Source: JBCCAG01 sp050331115 (GTDB taxonomy: Bacteria; Cyanobacteriota; Cyanobacteriia; CAKZMO01). From it: a stretch of 64,000 nt of DNA. The notes beneath the pieces were generated by a model. The model worked only from the letters and a program-made list of their open reading frames with translations, had not been told where the DNA came from and ran no database searches. Both the position numbers and the translations under genes were made by a program. Numbering within the stretch: the first letter of the stretch is position 1; each line of letters opens with the position of its first letter. The stretch covers positions 62,001 to 126,000 of the forward strand of contig JBHJHD010000043.1 of assembly GCA_050331115.1 (NCBI GenBank), in the 5' to 3' direction. Shown one piece after another: positions 56,868-64,000 of this stretch.

Positions 56868-59800
56868 TCATGCCACAACGGCAGACTCTACGATTTGCCT
56901 TAGGGTCTGCAGCAGCACCTGTTCGTTGTACGGTTTGGAAAAATAGGCCGACGCGCCCAGGCTCATGGCCAGCTTGCGGTGCTTATCGCCGCTGCGGGAG
57001 GTGAGCATGGCGATAGGCAGATGGGACAGGGCGCTATTTGACTTAACCCGCGCCAGAACGCCGTAGCCGTCTAGCCTTGGCATCTCAATGTCGCAGATTA
57101 CCGCCTGCACGGGCAGCCCAGCAGTCAGCTTATCTACGGCGTCCTGGCCGTCCTTGGCCTGCTCGACTCGATACCCCGCCTTCTCTAAGGTCAAGGCTAA
57201 GAAGCGCCGTACGTTTATGGAGTCGTCTACGATGAGGATGGCGGGTTTGTGAGACTTGGGCGCCAAAGGGGCAGGCTCTTGGGCAGCTGGCAGCGGTGCG
57301 AGACCCTGACCCACGGGCAGCATGGCGGTCTGAGCGGGGGCAGGCCGCGATCGCTCATCGCTCATGATCCAGCGCAGCAGCTCAGAGACATTTACCATGG
57401 GCACAACGCGGCCATCGCCCAAAATAGTGCAGGTGGAGAACCCGTGCGGCATGGGCAAACTCCCCTCCACGTAGCGGATAGCCACCTCCTGCTCACCCCA
57501 GCAGCGGCCCACCTGTAGCCCGACAAGGTGCTCATTGTGGGTCACCATCAGTACCGTAGACTCTTCAATATTAGCGATGCCGCTGGGGCGCTCTAGCGAT
57601 CGCGGGCAGTTGAACCGAAGCCACTGATGAAGCCGAATAAACTGCACCATCTGCTCTTCCCAGTCGATTACCTCGCCGCCGATTGTTTTCATCACCTGCT
57701 CGCTCGAAACTGAGGTCATTTCCTCCACGGCATCGGTGGGGAAGGCCATCATTAAGTCGTTGCTTTCCACGAGCAGCACCCGCGTGACCGACAGGGTGAA
57801 CGGTAAGGAGAGGGTGAACGTGGTGCCTTGGTTGGCCGCCGTATCAACGCTGATCTCACCCTGAAGCTGTTTGATGCTGTCGCGCACCACGTCCATGCCG
57901 ACGCCGCGCCCCGACAGATCGGTGACGTTGTTCGATGTACTGAAGCCTGGCTCAAAGATAAGCGAGATCAGCTCGTCATCGCTAGCGGCGGCGAGCAGCG
58001 TATCGTCGAGGCCCATCTGACGGGCCCGAGCGCGAATCTTTTCTAGATTGACGCCCTTGCCGTCGTCGCGAATTGAGATGAGCGTGCGGTTATTGCGGTG
58101 GATGGCGCTAATCTCGATGGTGCCCTGGGCAGGTTTACCATTGGCCTGGCGCGTGTCTGGATCTTCGATGCCGTGGTCAAACGCGTTGCGCAATAGGTGC
58201 AGCAGTGGCTCGTTGAGCGCCTCAAGGATATTGCGGTCGATGAGGATATTGCCGCCGTTCACTTTGAGCTCCGCCGACTTGCCGTGCTCTAGCGACATCT
58301 TGCGCAGGGCGCGGGGGAAGCGCTCTAGGATGTCGGAGAGGGGACGCATCTGGAGCTGAGTCAGCCGGGTCTGCAGCTGCTTAGCCGTCTTATTGAGCCC
58401 TCGGAACATCTGGTCCGTGTCGTCCATGCTCAGCTCTAGGTCGGTGGTGACCTCCTGAATCTGGACGATGGTCTCCATCACCTCTTGGGACATGAGATGC
58501 ATGTCGCTATATTGATCGAGCTCTAGCGCGTCAAATGCTTCAGTTAATCGGTTTACGGCCGCTTTTGGTCGCTTCGATTGGGGGCGTAGCAACTGCGGTG
58601 CGATCGCCAATGTCGATTGCTCGAGCGCAGCCCGGGTAGTGACGCGATCATAGGCCGAGCGCAGATTGAGGTTGGTTTGGTCTAAGATTTTGACCCGAGT
58701 CCTTAGCGTAGACAGCAAGTCTCGCAGCCGCTTGAGGTATAGCTCCAGGCCGTTGCGCTCAATGGTGAGCTCGCCAAACAGGTTGTTGAGCTGCTTTAGC
58801 TGCTTCAGAGGAACTCGCACCGTTGCGTCGTCGCTGGCTTGTTTGGCCGCAGGGCTCTGCCGAGGCGTAGCGTCAACCTGCTTGGGCGGCTTAGGGGTGG
58901 TTTCCTGGCCATAGTCAAAGCCCCCACCGTTGTCTATTACCGCTGGGTCAGGGCGTAAACTGTCGTCTACACCGCTGGCAAAAACACGGTCCAAATCACT
59001 GTCCAAACCACTGTCCAAATCACTGGTGAAGACTTCCGGCTCTCCGCTGTAATCGGCCTTAGCCCCTCGATTTATCGGCTGATGGCCGTCTTCGACAGCA
59101 GTGATGTCGGCATCGGCATCTAGCAGAACCGAGTCAGCAGGGTCTATGTCGGCGTCAAAACTGGGGACAAAGGTGTGCAGGTCTGGGCTCGAGTCTAGAT
59201 CAAACTCTGAATCTTCGACATCTTCATTCGACCATTCGGGGGAGACGATTGCGTCATCTCCATCCCCGACTGGCCATTCATCAAACAGCTCGGAGTCACC
59301 GGCCATCTCAGCTTGAGCGATCGCATCTGCCCAAGATTGGTCGGTGATGGAAATATCCGAGCCGAATCCGGCCAGATCTAGATCGGTCTCGTCTAGCTCA
59401 GCGTCAGCGGTCGCGCTGGGCTCAGCGGCATCGAGGTCAGCCCCATTGGACTCAGCCCACTCCGAATTAGCTAAGTCTGCATCGGCCGAGTCTGCATGAG
59501 CCGGGTCTGGGTCAGTGAAGTCTGGGTTAGTTAAGTCTGGGTCAGTGAAGTCTGGGTCAATTAGACCTGGAACAATCAAATCTGCATCAGCCCAATCTGA
59601 ATCAGCGACGCTGACCTCGACTACATCAGCCTCTAAGGACCCAAAATCCTCCACGCGGTCTACTGGCTCAAGCTCAGGCAAGGCCTGCTCATTGCTCTCA
59701 TCCAGGTTGCCGACATCACCAATATCGAGGGCAAGGGTCGTCGGCAAATTGCTGTAATTGCCCGCCAGCACCATGAGCTGAGTTTGACGCCAGGCCGTCA

Positions 59801-60485
59801 GCGCCGCGCGCGCAATGGACTCTATTTGGTCAGGGCGGGCCTGTACGGTGGTCAATACAGCGTTGCAGAGCTGGGAAAAGGCGGACAGCTGCAGCATTTC
59901 TCCCAGCGCCCCCAGCTCTTGAGCCAGGATTTCGGTTTCCTCATACAAGCAGTGGCGATCGCCCTCCAGCACGCCCTCTAGACGCTGCAGGCAGCCTTCA
60001 ACCTCAGTTTGAAACAGCAGGGGCAAGATATCTTGGTTTTCTTCGGGAGATAAAATAGAGGCCGCATCTTCCTCTTGGGGATCGCCAAGGCGCTCGTGGA
60101 GCTGGTCGAACAGCGGCAGGACCTGGCGATCTAGCCAGCTTGGGTCGACCGGCACGTTTTGGCGATCGCTTTCCGCAACCCGGCGCAAACAGTCCACCGC
60201 CGACAGCAGCAGCTGCTCTAGTTCAGCATTAATGTCGACCGCGTGCTTTTGAATTTTGAGTACTTTGAGGCCGTCCTCAAGGCGATGGGAAAGCTGGCTA
60301 AGCAGCTGAAACCCCATCATACCCGCCCCGCCTTTAATCGAGTGGGCCGAGCGCATCGCCGAATTGATTGCCTGGGCGTTTGCTCCCCCGCTGGCTAGGC
60401 CAATCAGGGAGTTTTCCAGATTATCGAGATAGTCCTGGGCTTCATCTAAAAACTGATGACGGATTTCAAGTTCCTTATCAGACAT
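56868..60485 (-). CDS. pixL: CheA-type hybrid histidine kinase with C-terminal receiver (PixL-like)
   Basis: About 1205 residues. An Hpt domain at 1-110 has phospho-His 48 (RSAHSIKGGAGMMG). A long acidic linker (about 250-560) includes Asp-rich pentapeptides from 15-bp DNA repeats. Then come the dimer domain (about 595-690), the ATPase with N box LLHLLRNAFDHGIED, G1 RDDGKGV and G2 LSGRGVGMDVV, a CheW-like domain, and a receiver at about 1085-1200 with Asp in VICDIEMP and Lys in FSKPY. Such Hpt-CheA-CheW-REC kinases serve phototaxis and type IV pilus systems. The frame opens at TTG 60494; ATG 60485 is chosen. The name pixL follows from the adjacent pixJ-like receptor. Confidence 0.88.
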   Translation of the reverse strand: MSDKELEIRHQFLDEAQDYLDNLENSLIGLASGGANAQAINSAMRSAHSIKGGAGMMGFQLLSQLSHRLEDGLKVLKIQKHAVDINAELEQLLLSAVDCLRRVAESDRQNVPVDPSWLDRQVLPLFDQLHERLGDPQEEDAASILSPEENQDILPLLFQTEVEGCLQRLEGVLEGDRHCLYEETEILAQELGALGEMLQLSAFSQLCNAVLTTVQARPDQIESIARAALTAWRQTQLMVLAGNYSNLPTTLALDIGDVGNLDESNEQALPELEPVDRVEDFGSLEADVVEVSVADSDWADADLIVPGLIDPDFTDPDLTNPDFTDPDPAHADSADADLANSEWAESNGADLDAAEPSATADAELDETDLDLAGFGSDISITDQSWADAIAQAEMAGDSELFDEWPVGDGDDAIVSPEWSNEDVEDSEFDLDSSPDLHTFVPSFDADIDPADSVLLDADADITAVEDGHQPINRGAKADYSGEPEVFTSDLDSGLDSDLDRVFASGVDDSLRPDPAVIDNGGGFDYGQETTPKPPKQVDATPRQSPAAKQASDDATVRVPLKQLKQLNNLFGELTIERNGLELYLKRLRDLLSTLRTRVKILDQTNLNLRSAYDRVTTRAALEQSTLAIAPQLLRPQSKRPKAAVNRLTEAFDALELDQYSDMHLMSQEVMETIVQIQEVTTDLELSMDDTDQMFRGLNKTAKQLQTRLTQLQMRPLSDILERFPRALRKMSLEHGKSAELKVNGGNILIDRNILEALNEPLLHLLRNAFDHGIEDPDTRQANGKPAQGTIEISAIHRNNRTLISIRDDGKGVNLEKIRARARQMGLDDTLLAAASDDELISLIFEPGFSTSNNVTDLSGRGVGMDVVRDSIKQLQGEISVDTAANQGTTFTLSLPFTLSVTRVLLVESNDLMMAFPTDAVEEMTSVSSEQVMKTIGGEVIDWEEQMVQFIRLHQWLRFNCPRSLERPSGIANIEESTVLMVTHNEHLVGLQVGRCWGEQEVAIRYVEGSLPMPHGFSTCTILGDGRVVPMVNVSELLRWIMSDERSRPAPAQTAMLPVGQGLAPLPAAQEPAPLAPKSHKPAILIVDDSINVRRFLALTLEKAGYRVEQAKDGQDAVDKLTAGLPVQAVICDIEMPRLDGYGVLARVKSNSALSHLPIAMLTSRSGDKHRKLAMSLGASAYFSKPYNEQVLLQTLRQIVESAVVA
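59461..59595. repeat. 15-bp tandem repeat array, about 9 degenerate units (xTDPD)
   Basis: Nine consecutive 15-base units from 59461, best preserved at 59506-59550 where tctgggtcagtgaag occurs twice around tctgggttagttaag. In frame with the minus-strand CheA gene, coding FTDPD, LTNPD, FTDPD, PAHAD, SADAD. A separate 12-bp triple (ccaaatcactgt-like) is at 58991-59026. Confidence 0.85.
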
Positions 60486-60608
60486 AGGTTGCAACTCTCA
60501 ACGTAAGGTCAGTGGCTTATTGGGGGCCGACGAGCAGGCTTATGGAGGGCATATCTTTCGACTTAGCGCGAGCCTGCCGCCGGCGGCAGATGATCAAGTC
60601 CAAAAGGC

Positions 60609-63600
60609 CTAGGAGCCAACCTTGAAGGTTCCGACCGAAACCTGCAGCTCTTGGGCGATGTCTACAGTGTCTTGAATTGATTGGGAAACCTCGCGGGATG
60701 AGGCGGACGTCTGCTCAGAGACATCCACCACCTGGCGCATTAGCTGGGAGACCGCTTCAGAGGTCTCGGCCTGGGAGACCGTCGCCGCTGAAATAGACTG
60801 CACCAGTTGGTCAATCTGTTGAGAGACTTCCAAAATCTGATTTAGGCTACGCTTGGCCCCCTCTACCAGGTGGGTCCCTTCGACCACCTGAGCGGTGCTG
60901 TCTTCCATTGCGGACACCACTTGGCTGGTCTCTAGCTGAATCGTCTCTACGATCTTCTCAATCTCCTGAGTAGCCGTAGCAGAGCGCGCGGCCAGCTCTC
61001 CGACCTCTTCTGCAACCACCGCAAAACCCTGGCCTTCTTCGCCTGCACGGGCTGCTTCAATACCGGCGTTGATGGCGAGTAGGTTGGTCTGTAGGGCAAT
61101 TTGATTGATGAGCGAGACCACTTTAGAGATTTGCTGGGATGACTCTCCTAGCCGCTTCACTTTCTTCGCCGTTTCTGAAATGGTGTCCCGTAGGTTAAGA
61201 ATGTTGGCCACCGTAGAATCGATCGCCGCTTCTCCAGAGGCTGCCGTGTCAGACGCCTGGCGAGCGACGAGGGCCGCCTGCTGTGCGTTGGTGGCCACGG
61301 CCTGGATCGACTGGGTCATCTGCTCAACCGAGTCCAAAGTGCGGGTTGTGTCCTCCGCCTGCTTGAGAGCCGCTTCGGCCAGCTCACCAATGGCCCCTTT
61401 GTTTTCGCCCAGGGAGCTGTTGACCTGAACCGCAGCGTCTTTTACGTTGACCACCACCTGGCGCAGACTCTCCACAATGGAGTTAAAGAAGTCAGCGACG
61501 ATGCCGATCTCATCGGCGGTGACCTCTGCTCGCACGGTTAGGTCACCGCCGACGGCCCCTTCTACCTCGCTCAGCAGCGTCACGAGCTGCTTCTGTAGGG
61601 TTTCGGCGCGCTGCTGCTGCTCTTTGGAGAGGGCCTCTGCCTCCCGCTGGGCCTGCTCTCTTTGGGCAAATAGGTCGGACTGCTCTAGGGCAAAGCCGAG
61701 CTGTAGCGCGATCTGACGAAATAGGCCAATCTCATCGTCAGCCCAGTTGCGGGGGGCCGCGCACTGGTGAGCAATCAGGAGGCCAATCAGCCGCTCGTTG
61801 CTTAGGATAGGTGCCACCAAATTGGCCTTGACTTCAAAAGGCGCAAGCTGCTTCATGTGGCATTCCGTCAGCCCTGCCTCTTGGATGTTGGGCGTCGCCT
61901 GCACCCGGCCCTGACGGTATTTTTCGACGTAGCTATCGGCAAAGCAGGGGTCTGTAATTTCAGTGCCTAGGGCAGAGGGATACTTGTCGTTTACCGATTC
62001 TGCGACAAACGTGCCGGACCAGTTTTCGTCAAAAATATAGACGCCGACGCGATCGCTCTGCAGCGCCTTGCGGGTTTGAGTGACGACCGCCTCGTGAATT
62101 TCCGCTTTGTCTAGGGAGCTACGCATCTCCGAGACAATTTCATTGAGCGTCCGCTCGCGCTCGGCGGCAATTTCCTGCTGCTCTAAGAACTGGGCCTGTC
62201 TGAGGGCGTAGCCCACCTGGGTTGAAACCTGCAGCAGCAGCTCCTTCTCCTTAGTTTCCCAAGCGCGGGGTATGGAGCACTGATGTACGCACAGGAGCGC
62301 AATCAGCTCGTCCCCGACCAGAACTGGCGCAACCATATCGGCCTTCACCTCCAGTTCGTCTGAAAAGTTAAAGTAGCCTTCGCCTTGCTGCTCTCGGCCC
62401 GCGTCATTTCGCACCGCAACTAGGCCATCGTAGTAGCGCTCCAGCGCATCTTGGGTCATCGGTTCGTCATTGAGCTGTCCTTTAGCACGCTTCCAGCCCC
62501 GGCCAACCGACTCCACCGCGACATAGCCTGTTTTAAGGTCGGGGGTGAAGCGGTAGACCAGCGCCCGATCCACATTCAGCAGTTCGCGGACGCCCTCAAC
62601 GGCGGTCGACAAAATCGTATCGAAATCTAGCGTTCGGCGGATTCGCAGCGTTAGCTCCGACAGATTACGCGAGAGTTCGATTGCTTCAGTCTGCCGCTGC
62701 CTTTCAGTAATTAAGGTGCTTTCCCGCAGCTCGATGTGGCTAGCGAGCTGATTGAAGGTGTTGGCCAACTGACCAATTTCGTCTTTCGAGTAGACATCTG
62801 CGCGGGCGCGGCGATCGCCTCTAGAGAAGCGGGTCGCCGCCGATCTCAGACGGGTGATTGGGGTGACGATGCTGCGGCCCAGCAGGGTTGCCAGCACCAC
62901 GTCAGCCGCTAGGGCGAGTGCCGCAATCAAGAGCTGAATCTTGAGGCTGTTGCTCAGCAGCGTATTGAGCGAATCCTCTGCCGTACCCCGTACGATCACG
63001 GCGACGGGCTCGCCGCTAAAGTTATCGATGGCCTCGGCCGCAACGGTGTAGGTATTGCCGCCGATGGTGGTTCGGTCACTCACCACGTCACCTTCTGCCT
63101 CCACAGCCCATTCTAAAATTGACGGGTCCGACAGCGGTACGTTGACGCTAGCTTGCTCAATCGTAGCTGCACCGGCAAAATCTAGAGCGCTTGCTAAAGC
63201 AAAGTTTCCATTGGGCTGGCGCAAATAGACAGCGCTATAGCCGCTGTTAAAGGCCTGTAATGTACTTTCGGGAATCGCAGACTTGTTGTTTACAATGTCG
63301 CCCGACACCAGCACTCCGATCACCGCTTGGTTTGAGGGGTTAGTCACCGGGGTGACGGTGTATCGAATCAGCGCGTCTTGCCCGGTGAACCCCTCGGGCA
63401 GGGACGGACTTTCTTGCTGTAGCTCTTCCCAACTAACGACGGCGCTGGTCTTCACCTGGCGGGGATCGCTCAAAACGCTGGTGACTAGTCCTTCTGGGTC
63501 AAACACTTCGCCTGCCCGATTGGCGTTACCCCCAGCAATGATGCGGCCATCTGCACCTACGAGCGTAGCGTACTCAATATTACGCGCCGCGATCTCATTT

Positions 63601-63959
63601 CGAAGAATTCCCTCGACCTGCGCTAGCGCCTCCGGCGGAACTGCGCCTTCAGCTGCAGCATCTAAAGCCGCGTCGATGATAGCGGCGTTGTCGGCCTGAC
63701 CCCGGAAGCCGAGCCCCATCTGATCGATTTTGATGTTGTAGGCGATGTCATTGACGGCCAGCTCTGATTCAGCCTGGCTCACCAGCTGCGCCCGTCCCCC
63801 CGAGACGATTAGATAAGTGCCAACTCCCACCAAGCCGACAATAGAGATAGCCTCTGAGGTAAGTAGGCCGCCAAGCTGCTTTCGACGAACCGGAAGATCA
63901 TAAAACCACTGAAACTTTGATGCGCCTTGGTAGGACTGCGAATCAGGCTCAACCCGCAT
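60609..63959 (-). CDS. pixJ: Methyl-accepting phototaxis receptor with DXCF cyanobacteriochrome GAF domain (PixJ-like)
   Basis: A 1116-residue receptor: helix at 31-52, extracytoplasmic Cache-like region (55-335), second helix (340-362), HAMP, GAF1 (about 445-590), GAF2 (about 610-760), another HAMP (800-835) and an MCP signalling domain (850-1116, with NLLAINAGIEAARAGEEGQGFAVVAEEVGELA). GAF2 has Cys 672 in DPCF and Cys 700 in ECHMK, spaced 28 as in the bilin-binding Cys pair of TePixJ, so it should be a blue/green photoreceptor. GAF1 lacks both. First gene of the set that continues with the CheA kinase and CheW. ATG at 63959; the frame is open further upstream toward the window edge, so an earlier start cannot be excluded. 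Confidence 0.9.
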   Translation of the reverse strand: MRVEPDSQSYQGASKFQWFYDLPVRRKQLGGLLTSEAISIVGLVGVGTYLIVSGGRAQLVSQAESELAVNDIAYNIKIDQMGLGFRGQADNAAIIDAALDAAAEGAVPPEALAQVEGILRNEIAARNIEYATLVGADGRIIAGGNANRAGEVFDPEGLVTSVLSDPRQVKTSAVVSWEELQQESPSLPEGFTGQDALIRYTVTPVTNPSNQAVIGVLVSGDIVNNKSAIPESTLQAFNSGYSAVYLRQPNGNFALASALDFAGAATIEQASVNVPLSDPSILEWAVEAEGDVVSDRTTIGGNTYTVAAEAIDNFSGEPVAVIVRGTAEDSLNTLLSNSLKIQLLIAALALAADVVLATLLGRSIVTPITRLRSAATRFSRGDRRARADVYSKDEIGQLANTFNQLASHIELRESTLITERQRQTEAIELSRNLSELTLRIRRTLDFDTILSTAVEGVRELLNVDRALVYRFTPDLKTGYVAVESVGRGWKRAKGQLNDEPMTQDALERYYDGLVAVRNDAGREQQGEGYFNFSDELEVKADMVAPVLVGDELIALLCVHQCSIPRAWETKEKELLLQVSTQVGYALRQAQFLEQQEIAAERERTLNEIVSEMRSSLDKAEIHEAVVTQTRKALQSDRVGVYIFDENWSGTFVAESVNDKYPSALGTEITDPCFADSYVEKYRQGRVQATPNIQEAGLTECHMKQLAPFEVKANLVAPILSNERLIGLLIAHQCAAPRNWADDEIGLFRQIALQLGFALEQSDLFAQREQAQREAEALSKEQQQRAETLQKQLVTLLSEVEGAVGGDLTVRAEVTADEIGIVADFFNSIVESLRQVVVNVKDAAVQVNSSLGENKGAIGELAEAALKQAEDTTRTLDSVEQMTQSIQAVATNAQQAALVARQASDTAASGEAAIDSTVANILNLRDTISETAKKVKRLGESSQQISKVVSLINQIALQTNLLAINAGIEAARAGEEGQGFAVVAEEVGELAARSATATQEIEKIVETIQLETSQVVSAMEDSTAQVVEGTHLVEGAKRSLNQILEVSQQIDQLVQSISAATVSQAETSEAVSQLMRQVVDVSEQTSASSREVSQSIQDTVDIAQELQVSVGTFKVGS

Positions 63960-64000
63960 TGGCGTTGTGACTGCTTGGTGACCATTAGCGGAGATGGGGC

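Overview
The window is chromosomal DNA of a cyanobacterium. Evidence: photosystem II genes psbB, psbT and psbM; the global nitrogen regulator ntcA; the nitrate-assimilation activators ntcB and cnaT; the carotenoid hydroxylase crtR; a cyanobacteriochrome phototaxis receptor; DUF families largely confined to cyanobacteria (DUF1822, DUF928, DUF3084, DUF1574); and very frequent GCGATCGC (HIP1) octamers. The composition looks GC-rich and uniform. No phage, insertion sequence, integrase, CRISPR array, tRNA or rRNA gene was seen. The species is not identified.

Layout. 1-9 kb: housekeeping and photosynthesis (minus strand psbB-psbT, nrdR, rpsA, a HAD phosphatase, metK running off the left edge; plus strand ferredoxin, psbM, a lipoprotein). 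8.4-12.7 kb: nitrate assimilation (mobA facing cnaT-ntcB-HEAT protein). 12.7-18.4 kb: a large SGNH-like membrane protein, a PIN-domain protein and a site-2 protease. 18.7-25.9 kb: adenylate kinase with a repeat tail, a GldFG-type ABC exporter behind fabI and hisB, then ntcA with a perfect NtcA box. 26-29 kb: DUF3084 protein, YqgF-like protein, crtR. 29.2-44.3 kb: an accessory surface region. 44.4-49.9 kb: glcD, an SLC13 permease, a lone ureD, a response regulator. 50.3-56.2 kb: small exported, stress and repair genes around a gene-poor, repeat-rich stretch (52.7-53.4 kb). 56.2-64 kb: a chemotaxis-like phototaxis operon (pixJ-like receptor, CheA hybrid kinase, CheW protein).

The most unusual part is 30.5-41.6 kb. 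A sigma-factor-like protein with an internally duplicated front half, DUF1822, a membrane protein fusing a CHAT protease to a CHASE2 sensor, and DUF928 run on the plus strand. They meet, through overlapping stop codons, a minus-strand pair encoding a filamentous-haemagglutinin exoprotein and an exported TPR-CHAT protease. Three RTX proteins lie around this set. The two outer ones (starts at 30085 and 44264) share N- and C-terminal sequence and also a homologous untranslated leader with a pairing stem. I read this as a sensor-protease / surface-adhesin system; the function is inference.

A second cross-cutting observation is that in-frame tandem repeats with a 15-bp unit occur in at least five unrelated genes, each with a different sequence, and once between genes.

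Start codons were reassigned where a ribosome-binding site decided the matter (metK TTG, PIN protein GTG, ABC ATPase GTG, ureD GTG, ferredoxin GTG and others); each case is explained in its entry.
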